Below are positions 15,572 to 24,150 of a stretch of DNA of 33,634 bases, one piece after another. How positions within the stretch are numbered: the first letter of the stretch is position 1; each line of letters begins with the position of its first letter. The notes under the pieces are model-generated. The model was not told the origin of the DNA. It saw only the letters and a program-made list of their open reading frames with translations, and did no database searches. This DNA is from Litoreibacter sp. (GTDB taxonomy: Bacteria; Pseudomonadota; Alphaproteobacteria; Rhodobacterales; Rhodobacteraceae). The translations under genes were made by a program, and so were the position numbers. Location: NCBI GenBank assembly GCA_026710325.1, contig JAPORH010000163.1:1-33634 (forward strand), in the 5' to 3' direction.

Positions 15572-16666
15572 ATGAACGCCTCCGCACCCGCGCAGGAATA
15601 CCGCTTTCCTTGCGACAATTGCGGCTCCGATTTGGAGTTCGACCCGGCCTCTGGCCTATTGAAATGCGGCCATTGCGGCAACACCGAAACTGTCGTGGAG
15701 GGGCGCGCGAGCTCTATCGAAGAGCTTGATTTCGACGCAGCGCTGCGCGGACGCCTGGCAGAAGCGGAGATGGAAGAAACTCGCGTCACGCAGTGCCCAA
15801 ACTGCGCGGCGCAGGTGCAGTTCGACGCAGATATCCACGCCACCGAATGCCCCTTCTGCGCCACCCCTGTTGTCGCCGATACCGGAACGCATCGCCATAT
15901 CAAGCCACGCGGCACACTGCCCTTTGCGCTGGATGAAAGACAGGCGCGCAAGGCTATGACCGAGTGGCTTGGAAGCCTTTGGTTCGCTCCGAACGGTTTG
16001 AAGGATTACGCTCGCAAGGGCCGCAAACTTGACGGCATTTATGTTCCTTACTGGACCTACGACGCGGCAACCCGCACCCGCTATACCGGGCAGCGCGGCA
16101 TTGACTATCAAGAGCGTCGTACGGTCATGCGCGACGGTAAGAAAAAGACAATCATGGTCACGAAGACGCGTTGGAACAGCGTGTCCGGCCGGGTGGCGCG
16201 TGATTTTGACGATGTGTTGGTGCTCGGATCGACCTCTCTGCCCAAGAAATATACCGATGCGCTGCAACCATGGGACCTGACCCATTTGCGCCCCTACAGC
16301 CCGGAATATCTGGCAGGATTCCGGGCTGAAGCCTACACGGTCGAGCTGGACCAAGGCTTTACTGAGGCGCGTCAGATCATGGATCGTCGCATCACCCGCG
16401 ACATCCGCTTCGATATTGGTGGCGACCGACAACGGATCCATAGCGCGGACACGCAGGTCTCAGATGTGACCTTCAAACATGTGCTCTTGCCCGTTTGGAT
16501 GGCCGCCTATAAATACCGGGGCCGAACGTTCCGGTTCGTGGTCAATGGCCAAACCGGCGCGGTCCGTGGGGAAAGGCCCTTCTCCGCCATCAAAATTGCA
16601 ATTGCGGTCGTGCTGGGGCTGATCCTGGCTGCGGCCATCGGATATGGAATGGCCTTACAACAATGA
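15572..16666 (+). CDS. Double zinc-ribbon protein with C-terminal membrane anchor (YdjG-like)
   Basis: A 364-residue protein often annotated as PriA-like or TFIIB-type zinc finger protein. Two zinc ribbons stand at the N-terminus: Cys14/17 with Cys32/35, and Cys75/78 with Cys93/96. The middle domain contains YVPYWTYDAATRTRYTGQRG, a Trp/Tyr-rich beta segment typical of this group. One transmembrane helix at about 340-360 anchors the C-terminus, so the ribbons face the cytoplasm if the anchor is a simple tail. A PriA helicase role is unlikely since no helicase motif exists. The layout resembles Bacillus YdjG, which works with the SPFH protein YdjI. It overlaps the next gene by ATGA. Confidence 0.85.
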   Translation: MNASAPAQEYRFPCDNCGSDLEFDPASGLLKCGHCGNTETVVEGRASSIEELDFDAALRGRLAEAEMEETRVTQCPNCAAQVQFDADIHATECPFCATPVVADTGTHRHIKPRGTLPFALDERQARKAMTEWLGSLWFAPNGLKDYARKGRKLDGIYVPYWTYDAATRTRYTGQRGIDYQERRTVMRDGKKKTIMVTKTRWNSVSGRVARDFDDVLVLGSTSLPKKYTDALQPWDLTHLRPYSPEYLAGFRAEAYTVELDQGFTEARQIMDRRITRDIRFDIGGDRQRIHSADTQVSDVTFKHVLLPVWMAAYKYRGRTFRFVVNGQTGAVRGERPFSAIKIAIAVVLGLILAAAIGYGMALQQ

Positions 16667-17583
16667 TCTTATGCTGCGGCGAAGCCCTCATCGACATGCT
16701 CCCACGCGAAACCGAAGCCGGGGAACAAGCCTTCGCGCCATATGCTGGCGGCGCGGTATTTAACACAGCGATTGCATTGGGCCGGCTCGAGGCGAAACCA
16801 GGTTTCTTTTGCGGGCTGTCTCAGGATCTTTTTGGGCAATTGCTTGTGGATACGCTTGCGGCCTCCGACGTGTCGACTGACCTGGCCCCGCGTCCCGACC
16901 TGCCGACAACCCTCGCCTTCGTTAAACTTGAAGATGGTCATGCAACCTATTCATTTTACGATGAAAATACGGCCTTGAAATCGCTAAGAAAAGAGGCGCT
17001 GCCACCGCTCACAGATGGGGTCAAAGCCGTGTTCTTCGGCGGCATCTCTCTGGCGGAAGGCCCAAGCGCAGATGCCTTTGCCGCCCTCATGGCACGGGAG
17101 GCCGAGGCCCGTGTCACCATGATTGACCCCAATATTCGCCCCGGCTTCATCAAAGACCGTGAGGCCTATGTGGCACGCATCCTCGCCATGATGGCGCAGT
17201 CCGACATCGTAAAACTGAGTGACGAGGACTTGGCATGGCTCGAGGGCGATGGTGAGATCGCAACACTGGCGCAAGCGATTATCGCGCGCGGCACCAAGCT
17301 GGTTCTGATCACAGAAGGCTCCAAGGGGGCAACCGGTTACACGGCGACGCAAAGGGTCTTTGTTTCGTCCCAAAAGGTCGACGTCGTCGACACTGTCGGC
17401 GCGGGCGATACGTTCAATGCTGGCGTTCTGAGTGCTTTGCAAAAGGCAGGGTTGCTGACCAAACAGGCCATTGCCGAGTTGGACGACGCAGCAATCCATG
17501 ATGCGCTAGAGATGGGCGCGCGTTGCGCCGCCGTTACCGTTTCGCGCGCCGGGGCAAACCCGCCCAAACTGTCAGAATTATGA
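16663..17583 (+). CDS. PfkB family carbohydrate kinase (probable fructokinase)
   Basis: A 306-residue ribokinase-fold sugar kinase. Signatures: N-terminal [16 protein letters not shown], the GG of [16 protein letters not shown], and the C-terminal PfkB motif [14 protein letters not shown] with catalytic Asp249. Closest in feel to bacterial fructokinases of the PfkB family; the sugar cannot be fixed from sequence. It overlaps the zinc-ribbon gene by four bases and dtd by four bases, so it is co-transcribed with unrelated neighbours. Confidence 0.9.
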   Translation: MILCCGEALIDMLPRETEAGEQAFAPYAGGAVFNTAIALGRLEAKPGFFCGLSQDLFGQLLVDTLAASDVSTDLAPRPDLPTTLAFVKLEDGHATYSFYDENTALKSLRKEALPPLTDGVKAVFFGGISLAEGPSADAFAALMAREAEARVTMIDPNIRPGFIKDREAYVARILAMMAQSDIVKLSDEDLAWLEGDGEIATLAQAIIARGTKLVLITEGSKGATGYTATQRVFVSSQKVDVVDTVGAGDTFNAGVLSALQKAGLLTKQAIAELDDAAIHDALEMGARCAAVTVSRAGANPPKLSEL

Positions 17584-18026
17584 GAGCACTGATCCAACGC
17601 GTCACGGAGGCATCGGTCACCGTCGAGGGCGAGGTAATCGGAGAGATCGGGGCTGGTCTTTTGATCCTCGTCTGCGCCATGAAAAGCGACATGCCTGAAC
17701 AGACAGGTAGGCTGGCCAGCAAGATCTCCAAGCTACGGATTTTCAACGACGATGCGGGGAAGATGAACCGTTCGTTGCTGGACGTATCCGGCGCAGCGCT
17801 GGTCGTCAGCCAATTCACGCTCGCGGCAGATACGCGTAGCGGAAACCGGCCCGGATTTTCTCACGCCGCTCCCCCTGATGTGGGCCGCGCCCTTTACGAG
17901 AAATTCGCGCAAGACCTTGGCGCGCTCGGGGTAAAAGTGGAGACCGGCCAATTCGGCGCAGACATGAAAGTGGCGCTGGTAAATGATGGACCGGTCACGA
18001 TCTGGCTGGACGACGCCGAAACCTAA
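17580..18026 (+). CDS. dtd: D-aminoacyl-tRNA deacylase
   Basis: A 148-residue DTD-fold proofreading enzyme that removes D-amino acids (and glycine from tRNA-Ala) from mischarged tRNA. The hallmark motifs are present: [17 protein letters not shown], and the C-terminal [10 protein letters not shown] with the Gly-cisPro pair used across the dimer interface. The ATG at 17580 overlaps the kinase stop (ATGA). The last 32 bases overlap the tail of the leftward glycosyltransferase gene. It ends the rightward run that begins at 10692. Confidence 0.97.
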   Translation: MRALIQRVTEASVTVEGEVIGEIGAGLLILVCAMKSDMPEQTGRLASKISKLRIFNDDAGKMNRSLLDVSGAALVVSQFTLAADTRSGNRPGFSHAAPPDVGRALYEKFAQDLGALGVKVETGQFGADMKVALVNDGPVTIWLDDAET

Positions 18027-18861
18027 ACAAGAATTGAATCATCCAGCGCATGCGTCTTAGCCGCAGCCTATAGAGGGCGATTAAACATCTTAACCGCTCG
18101 CCTGTTCCGCTAAGCCGCGACGATTTCATAACTTTCATTGTATCGCGCAGCGGGCTGAGACCCGTCAGAAAAGCCCGAATGAGCCATATGATCGGCCCCT
18201 CGTCGCGAAACGCGAAGCGTTCCTCCTCAACACGTCGGTATTTGCGGCACAGAGCACGCCAATCCTCCCGTGTCGGATGCTGCACCACGAGCTCGGGGTC
18301 ATATGAAATCCGAAAGCCTTCGATCCGGGCGCGCGTGCACCAGTCGACATCCTCCGGCAATCCGGTCCTGAATGGCCCGACCTTGTCGAACACCGCACGC
18401 GTAGTCACCAAATTGGCGGTGACACTGAAGCCTAGATCAGCAATGTAGCGGGCATTGTCGAAGGCGAAGACCCGTTCAAACAATTGGGCGGATGAAAAGC
18501 TCGAATGCCCCTCATCAAAGGTTCCAACGCATCCACCAACGACCTGATCGGTCCCACTCATCGACAAGATGCGTGCGACCCAGCCCGAGCTTGGCACGCA
18601 ATCACAATCCAGAAATGCCAATCGTTGGCCCTTGGCGGCCTCAACCCCCTTGTTGCGTGCAGGCCCTGCCCCACGCTCTGCCGTGCTCAAGAAAAACGCC
18701 CATGGAAAATCGCGGGCGACAGGACCCAAATCCATATCCGAGCCATTGTCTACGACAATCGTCTCCACAGCGGCGCTGACCTGCGCGGCAAGCGCGTCAA
18801 GACAACGGCGCAAACGCACAACGTCGTTGAGGTGGGGAATGATAATGGACAGCTCGATCAT
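17995..18861 (-). CDS. Glycosyltransferase family 2 protein
   Basis: A 288-residue GT-A fold transferase using a nucleotide sugar. Visible motifs: [21 protein letters not shown] at the start, VVDNGSDMD, the DXD-type metal site DCDC at 85-88 ([14 protein letters not shown]), and the later [17 protein letters not shown] acceptor/base region. The C-terminal 60 residues are basic and amphipathic ([18 protein letters not shown]) and probably membrane-associated. The ATG at 18861 is chosen over an upstream TTG. It stands alone between dtd and pxpA, with no other polysaccharide genes near, so the product glycan is unknown. Confidence 0.9.
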   Translation of the reverse strand: MIELSIIIPHLNDVVRLRRCLDALAAQVSAAVETIVVDNGSDMDLGPVARDFPWAFFLSTAERGAGPARNKGVEAAKGQRLAFLDCDCVPSSGWVARILSMSGTDQVVGGCVGTFDEGHSSFSSAQLFERVFAFDNARYIADLGFSVTANLVTTRAVFDKVGPFRTGLPEDVDWCTRARIEGFRISYDPELVVQHPTREDWRALCRKYRRVEEERFAFRDEGPIIWLIRAFLTGLSPLRDTMKVMKSSRLSGTGERLRCLIALYRLRLRRMRWMIQFLFRFRRRPARS

Positions 18862-19011
18862 GTCTCGCCCAGCTAGCTTTGTCTTGGTTAACAAGCCGTG
18901 AACCTCACCAGAAATCGCTAGTCGAAAGACGCGAAACCGCTATTGGCTAAATGTCGGCTGGCCTTGGCCACCAAACCGAGTATCGTGGGGCCACTATTTG
19001 CCGGAGGGGCC

Positions 19012-19782
19012 ATGTCGCGCAGCATTGATCTGAATTCCGATTTGGGGGAGAGCTTTGGGCCTTGGAACATGGGCGAAGACGCCACCATGCTCTCAATTGT
19101 TACATCCGCCAATGTGGCTTGTGGCGGGCACGCAAGCGACCCCGAAACGATGGTTGAGACGATACGACTAGCCAAAGATAACGGGGTGATCGTCGGCGCC
19201 CATCCCGGCTACGCTGACAAGGAAGGCTTCGGGCGCCGCATCATCCCGATGAAACCTGCCGAGATTGGCAATATGGTCGCTGCCCAAATCGGCGCGTTGC
19301 AAGCCCTCGCGCAGATCGAAGGCTATGCGGTGCGTTACGTAAAACCGCACGGTGCCTTGGGCAACCTTTGTGCCGCCGACCGGGTGGTCGCCGATGCGGT
19401 CGTGGATGCGATTAATCGCTTGGATCCGTCTCTGGCTGTACTGGCAATCTCCGGAATGCAGCTGGAGCATGCGGCGCGCGACAAAGGGCTGGCTGTCTAC
19501 TCCGAGATTTTTGCGGATCGCGGCTATCTCAGCAGCGGCCAGCTCGTACCGCGTGGTCAGGATGGCGCAATGATACACGATGCAAGTCAGGCCGCGGCTC
19601 GGCTGCTCTCCTATCTCGAAAGCGGTTTAATGCCAGTGATTGACGGCAATCCGATCCCGCTCAATGCGGCCTCCATTTGCGTCCACGGAGACGGCCCTGC
19701 AGCTGTCGCTATGGCCCGCGAGATACGGGCTCGGTTGAGTGCTGAGGGTGTAGAGATTACACCGTTTCTTCGTTCCGAATGA
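19012..19782 (+). CDS. pxpA: 5-oxoprolinase subunit PxpA (LamB/YcsF family)
   Basis: A 256-residue subunit of the ATP-dependent PxpABC 5-oxoprolinase, which opens the ring of 5-oxoproline (pyroglutamate) to glutamate. The N-terminus SRSIDLNSDLGESFGPWNMG and the segments ANVACGGHASDP, GAHPGYADKEGFGRR and VKPHGALGN are family hallmarks. GGAGGGG directly precedes the ATG at 19012; the upstream in-frame extension is discarded. The ATGA overlap with pxpB shows coupled translation. The order here is A-B-C. Confidence 0.96.
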   Translation: MSRSIDLNSDLGESFGPWNMGEDATMLSIVTSANVACGGHASDPETMVETIRLAKDNGVIVGAHPGYADKEGFGRRIIPMKPAEIGNMVAAQIGALQALAQIEGYAVRYVKPHGALGNLCAADRVVADAVVDAINRLDPSLAVLAISGMQLEHAARDKGLAVYSEIFADRGYLSSGQLVPRGQDGAMIHDASQAAARLLSYLESGLMPVIDGNPIPLNAASICVHGDGPAAVAMAREIRARLSAEGVEITPFLRSE

Positions 19783-20456
19783 TCACCCCAAGTTTCAGAC
19801 CAATTGCCGGTCACGCTGTGCTTGTCGAGTTGGCGACCGAAATCAGTGAAGAGGTCGCCGATGCGATCGTCAGTCTCGACCGCGCCATTCAAGAGGCCGG
19901 GATCGAAGGCGTCCGAGAAACGACCCCCGCCCTTGTGAACCTTTTGGTGATTTTCGATCCTTTGGTGACGGATCATGCGCAGGTGGGCGCAGCCGTCAGC
20001 GCGCTTCTGCCACTGCCCGAAAAGGGCGGAGCGGCGGTCAATACCCGTGAGGTCGATGTCTGCTACGAAGACGGGCTATGCCCTGATCTTGATGCCGTCG
20101 CACAAGCCACCGGCGGGTCGCACGAAAGTGTCATTTCGGCCCACCTCGCGGGTGACTACCGCGTCGGCATGTACGGGTTCGCCCCTGGATTTGCGTATCT
20201 GGCGGGTGTCCCAGAGGGCGCGCAAGTGCCGCGCAAACCCGCGCCAGTGCGGGGCATTCCAGCGGGCAGCGTGATGGTCGCTGGTCCCCAATGTATTGTC
20301 ACCACAGTAAAAATGCCAACGGGCTGGTCCATCATCGGGCGCAGCCCGACCCAAATCATGCTGAGCGACCCGGACAAACCCTTTCTGTTTGACGTGGGCG
20401 ACCGTGTGCAGTTTCGCCGCATTAGCCGTGATGATTATGAACGAGCCGTGTCATGA
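19779..20456 (+). CDS. pxpB: 5-oxoprolinase subunit PxpB (KipI family)
   Basis: A 225-residue KipI-type (carboxyltransferase subdomain C and D) protein that pairs with PxpC to activate 5-oxoproline. Motifs: YGFAPGFAYLAGVPE and the PRKPAPVRGIPAGSVMVAG stretch, then TGWSIIGRSPTQIM. KipI in Bacillus also inhibits the KinA kinase, but operon context supports the metabolic role. It overlaps both pxpA and pxpC by four bases. Confidence 0.95.
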   Translation: MITPSFRPIAGHAVLVELATEISEEVADAIVSLDRAIQEAGIEGVRETTPALVNLLVIFDPLVTDHAQVGAAVSALLPLPEKGGAAVNTREVDVCYEDGLCPDLDAVAQATGGSHESVISAHLAGDYRVGMYGFAPGFAYLAGVPEGAQVPRKPAPVRGIPAGSVMVAGPQCIVTTVKMPTGWSIIGRSPTQIMLSDPDKPFLFDVGDRVQFRRISRDDYERAVS

Positions 20457-21466
20457 GCTCCGCGCGTCTGAAGGTCGTTCATGCAGGTCCTTTGGTCACC
20501 CTGCAAGACGAAGGGCGGTTTGGCGCTTTGCGCTACGGCGTGTCCGCCGCAGGACCGATGGACCGACTTGGTTTTGCATCGGCCAATGCGAGCTTGGCGC
20601 GGCCGGTCGGGCAGACTGCGATCGAGGTTTCGCTCGGCGGGCTAACCCTTGAGTGTCTGGACGGGCCGCTCACTCTTGCGATCACGGGCGGGGCCTTTGT
20701 ACTATCGCTCGCATCGCAAAACCTGTCGGGCTGGCAGGTACTCACGCTCGCACCGGGGGAGCAGCTCAGCATTCGTGGCGGTAACTGGGGCAGCTGGGCC
20801 TATGTCGCGGTCGCCGGGCAGATTGAAGCGCAGGAGTGGTTGGGCTCGGCCGCCACGGCTTCCATGACCAATTTTGGCGGCGGCGCGCTTTCAGCAGGAA
20901 AGGTTTTGACCGTGACGCAGGCGGAGGCCCTACCCGGGCGTGAGGGCCCGATCTCTCTGCCCGACCACTACGCGCCGCCCAAATCGATCCGGGTCACACT
21001 CGGCCCGCAAGACCGCCACTTCAGCGCGGAACAGATCGCTGCCTTTACCCAAGACAAATTCACCGTCAGCGGCGCCTATGACCGAATGGGAATGCGGCTC
21101 GAAGGACCGTCGCTGTCTCCTGAAGGCGCGCTTTCAATCCCATCTGAGCCGATCTTGCGCGGCTCAGTCCAAGTCGCCGGTGACGGGCGCGCAACCATCC
21201 TCTTGGCCGATCACGGCACGACGGGCGGCTATCCCAAAATCGCGACCGTTCTGGCTGAAGATCAGGACTTGCTGACGCACCTGCGCGCAGGCGACGTGTT
21301 CAGCTTCACTGTGGTCACCTCGCAAGAGGCATTGCAGATCGCACGCAAAGAGGCAGAGGTGCGAAGCGCCTACTTGGAACAGCTAGCGGCCCCCCGCGCA
21401 ACACTCGCAGAAAAGCTGATGCAAGAGAACTTGGTGGGCGGCGTAATCGCGGAAACGCCCGACTAA
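20453..21466 (+). CDS. pxpC: 5-oxoprolinase subunit PxpC (KipA, biotin-dependent carboxyltransferase family)
   Basis: A 337-residue KipA/urea-amidolyase-like subunit. Motifs: LQDEGRFGALRYGVSAAGPMDRLGFASAN at the start, then DRMGMRLEGPSLS and ILLADHGTTGGYPKIATV. It forms the carboxyltransferase-like pair with PxpB. Its last four bases overlap the 3' end of the leftward kdgK gene, leaving no room for a separate terminator between the two. Confidence 0.95.
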   Translation: MSSARLKVVHAGPLVTLQDEGRFGALRYGVSAAGPMDRLGFASANASLARPVGQTAIEVSLGGLTLECLDGPLTLAITGGAFVLSLASQNLSGWQVLTLAPGEQLSIRGGNWGSWAYVAVAGQIEAQEWLGSAATASMTNFGGGALSAGKVLTVTQAEALPGREGPISLPDHYAPPKSIRVTLGPQDRHFSAEQIAAFTQDKFTVSGAYDRMGMRLEGPSLSPEGALSIPSEPILRGSVQVAGDGRATILLADHGTTGGYPKIATVLAEDQDLLTHLRAGDVFSFTVVTSQEALQIARKEAEVRSAYLEQLAAPRATLAEKLMQENLVGGVIAETPD

Positions 21467-22380
21467 ACGACGTCTTTGCGATACGGGATCGGGTCGACTG
21501 CGCCAAACCCGCTCACCGTGCCCGCGGCAACTTTCATCGCGCGGCGCGTGGCCTCGGCGGCATCGCCGGACTCAAGGAAATAAGCCAGAAATCCGCCCGC
21601 GAAACTGTCCCCCGCTCCGGTGGAATCTACCGCTGTGACCGTAGGAACTTCAAAGCTTTGATCCTGCCCGTGTGCTCGCAGCAAAGGTCCCTTAGCCCCG
21701 CGTTTGAGCAACAACACCTTGGGATCATATGCGCCAAAATACTCAAGGATTGCAGCCTCATCTGTCGATCCCGTCAAGGTCTCCGCCTCGTCATCGCTTG
21801 GCAGAACAATGTCGGCCAATGGCAGGAAGGCTTCTATCGTGGCGCGCGCATCTTCCAAGCTCCATAGATTGAGCCGCAGATTGGTGTCGTAGCTAACCAA
21901 TGTGTCACTTGCGCGTGCAATCTCAGCCGCGCGCGTTACGGCGTCGCGCATGCTTGCGCTAATTGCCTGGCTCAACGCCGAGACATGCAAAACCTTTGCC
22001 GCAGCAATAGCCGCCTCATCCAGGTCATCAGGGCCGTACAAGGACGCGGCCGATCCGCGACGCGCATAGGAGAACTGTCGCCCTGCCGGGTCGGGCAACA
22101 CAAAATAAGAGCCCGTCGGGTCTTGTTCTTTGACCCGCACGCCCTCCGTTGAAACGTTTTCGTCTTTCCAAAGCCCAAGCAACGCCTGGCCAAACGGGTC
22201 ACCCCCAACGGCCGTCAAATACCCGGTGCGCGCGCCTTGCCGTGCCGCCGCGATGATCGCGTTCGACGTATCGCCACCAAAGCCTTGGCGGTACAACGGC
22301 CGGCCCCCTGCGTCGGTATCGATTTTAACAAATTCCATCAGCGCTTCGCCGAGCGCAAGAATGTCAGGCGTGGATGTCAT
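21463..22380 (-). CDS. kdgK: 2-dehydro-3-deoxygluconokinase-type PfkB sugar kinase
   Basis: A 305-residue PfkB kinase expected to phosphorylate 2-keto-3-deoxygluconate to KDPG for the Entner-Doudoroff route. Supporting motifs: DILALGEALMEFVKI, YRQGFGGDTSNAIIAAARQGA (the GGDxxN of KDG kinases), FSYARRGSAAS, and DSTGAGDSFAGGFLAYFL with the catalytic Asp. The ATG at 22380 gives the family N-terminus; no strong binding site is seen. The neighbour at 16663 is a second, distant PfkB kinase. Confidence 0.82.
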   Translation of the reverse strand: MTSTPDILALGEALMEFVKIDTDAGGRPLYRQGFGGDTSNAIIAAARQGARTGYLTAVGGDPFGQALLGLWKDENVSTEGVRVKEQDPTGSYFVLPDPAGRQFSYARRGSAASLYGPDDLDEAAIAAAKVLHVSALSQAISASMRDAVTRAAEIARASDTLVSYDTNLRLNLWSLEDARATIEAFLPLADIVLPSDDEAETLTGSTDEAAILEYFGAYDPKVLLLKRGAKGPLLRAHGQDQSFEVPTVTAVDSTGAGDSFAGGFLAYFLESGDAAEATRRAMKVAAGTVSGFGAVDPIPYRKDVV

Positions 22381-22563
22381 GAACCGGTACCGTTGATTTT
22401 GAGCTGCGTTTTCAAACGGCGGACCGGGCCAAATCCGCCGCTGCCTCTTTGCACACAAAACGCGACTGAGTTCAACTCGGGACAGACCGGTCAGAGTGGA
22501 TCAGAAAAGAATTTGGTCAAACGGAAACTCTGCGCTACGCTTTGTGTTCGGAGACGTTGACGT

Positions 22564-23535
22564 TTGGGAGGGCGCATCATCTCAACTCTTGAGACCCATG
22601 TGGATAAGGTCATTGCGACCGTACATTCTGGGCAGGCTGCGGCGCGGTCGCGTCTAGCCGCGTCTTGGCGCCGTTCCCTCGTCAGTCACGGGTTGGACCC
22701 GGCAACGCGACATATCCAAGACTATCACGACGCAAGCGAAGTGGCCGAACGGCAAGACCGCCTCGGCCGCGTCATGCGCGTCGCTGCGCCGACCTTGGAC
22801 CGTCTGTTTGAGCTCGTGGGAAATTCTGGTTGCGGTATCGTACTCACGGACGCGGATGGCATAGTACTCGATCATCGGTTCACCGATGCCGACCATGACG
22901 CGTTTTATGGCTGGGGCTTGGGACTCGGGTCTGACTGGTCGGAGGCCTCGGAAGGGACCAACGGGATTGGGACCTGCCTTGCCGAAAACAGACCCGTGAC
23001 AATCCACCGAAGTGAACATTTCATGGCCCGCAACACGGAGATGAGCTGCATCGACGCGCCCATCTACGGCGCAGACGGACAGATCGTAGCTGCGCTCGAC
23101 GTGTCGTCAGCACGCGCGGATCAAACACAAGCGATCAACGGCTTGATTGCCGAGATGGTCCAGCAAACAGCTCGCAAGATCGAGGCCGACAATTTCCGCG
23201 ACCGATTCAAATCTGAACGCATCATCGTAGCCGACCAGGATGACAGCACCGCGATGATGCTGCTTGCCGTAGATCGCGACGATATAGTCGTGGGCGCCAC
23301 GCGCGGCGCGCGCAAGGTCTACGGAATGTCCCTTGAAGGGGCCGTCACGCCGATCCCTGCCCGCGACCTTTTTGGCGCAGACACCGGCCCCACAGGGTTT
23401 GAAAATGCCGAACGCGCGGCCGTTGTCCGTGCGCTTGTGCGCGCTGATCACAACGTCTCGAAAGCCGCGCGAAACCTCGGGATTTCCCGCGCGACGCTCT
23501 ACCGACGGATGCGCAGCTTGGGTTTAGGGGATTAG
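22564..23535 (+). CDS. GAF-domain, Fis-type transcriptional regulator (AcoR-like without AAA+ domain)
   Basis: A regulator of up to 323 residues, likely controlling the adjacent cox operon. It has a helical start ([20 protein letters not shown]), a GAF-like sensor at about 70-200 ([48 protein letters not shown]), and a C-terminal Fis HTH at about 280-320 ([34 protein letters not shown]). The sigma54-contacting AAA+ domain of AcoR is absent, so it should not be a sigma54 activator. The start is uncertain: TTG at 22564 is the longest frame, GTG at 22600 is possible, and a GGGAGGG just before an ATC at 22579 hints at a rare start codon. Confidence 0.88.
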   Translation: MGGRIISTLETHVDKVIATVHSGQAAARSRLAASWRRSLVSHGLDPATRHIQDYHDASEVAERQDRLGRVMRVAAPTLDRLFELVGNSGCGIVLTDADGIVLDHRFTDADHDAFYGWGLGLGSDWSEASEGTNGIGTCLAENRPVTIHRSEHFMARNTEMSCIDAPIYGADGQIVAALDVSSARADQTQAINGLIAEMVQQTARKIEADNFRDRFKSERIIVADQDDSTAMMLLAVDRDDIVVGATRGARKVYGMSLEGAVTPIPARDLFGADTGPTGFENAERAAVVRALVRADHNVSKAARNLGISRATLYRRMRSLGLGD

Positions 23536-23546
23536 CGCCCAAGACC

Positions 23547-23564
23547 TGTCTCAGAACTGAGACA
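23547..23564. promoter_or_regulatory. Inverted-repeat operator candidate upstream of coxSLM
   Basis: TGTCTCAG-AA-CTGAGACA is an eight-base inverted repeat with a two-base centre. It starts 11 bases after the regulator's stop codon and ends 90 bases before the coxS ATG. Fis-type HTH regulators bind such dyads as dimers, so this is the natural site for the neighbouring regulator. It could instead be a short hairpin, but no T-run follows. Confidence 0.6.
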
Positions 23565-23654
23565 ACGACCAAGGCGAATACACGGTGCAGGCTTCACACG
23601 GGAGCCCGCGACCGGACCTATTTGAACGAGCCATTGATTTCTAGGGAGGATCAA

Positions 23655-24137
23655 ATGCCAAATATTACGATGACCATCAACGGGCGCGACATGTCCGCCG
23701 AGGTCGAAAACCGGACGCTCTTGTCGTCCGCGCTGCGCGAAACCTTGAATTTGACCGGCACCCATGTGGGCTGCGACACCAGCCAATGCGGCGCTTGCGT
23801 GGTGCATGTGAACGGAAAGCCCGTCAAATCCTGCACGATGTTTGCGGTTGAGGCAGCGGGTGCAACCGTCGACACGATTGAAGGCCAGGCCCATTCAGAC
23901 GGTTCGCTTACGGTCTTGCAACAGGCCTTTCAGGACCATCATGGCCTGCAATGCGGCTTCTGCACCCCCGGCATGATCATGTCGGCCGCAGCACTTTTAA
24001 AAGAGAACCCGACGCCGTCCGAGGCAGAAATCCGGGACTACCTGGAAGGCAATATCTGCCGCTGTACCGGCTATCAGGGCATCGTGAACGCAATCTTGGC
24101 AGCCAGCGGTCAAACCGCGGCTATTGCCGCAGAATAA
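23655..24137 (+). CDS. coxS: 2Fe-2S subunit of a form II CO dehydrogenase-like hydroxylase
   Basis: A 160-residue small subunit of a molybdenum hydroxylase (xanthine oxidase family). The N-terminal plant-type [2Fe-2S] cluster is held by Cys40, 45, 48 and 60 ([10 protein letters not shown]). The C-terminal helical cluster is held by Cys100, 103, 135 and 137 (CGFC and [10 protein letters not shown]). It passes electrons from the Mo site of CoxL to the FAD of CoxM. GGGAGGA before the ATG at 23655 sets the start. First gene of the S-L-M order. Confidence 0.93.
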   Translation: MPNITMTINGRDMSAEVENRTLLSSALRETLNLTGTHVGCDTSQCGACVVHVNGKPVKSCTMFAVEAAGATVDTIEGQAHSDGSLTVLQQAFQDHHGLQCGFCTPGMIMSAAALLKENPTPSEAEIRDYLEGNICRCTGYQGIVNAILAASGQTAAIAAE

Positions 24138-24150
24138 GGAGGCTGGAGAT

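Noticed and set aside
15572-16666. PriA-like replication helicase
   Set aside because: Only zinc ribbons are shared; there is no Walker A/B or helicase domain, and a C-terminal membrane anchor is present.
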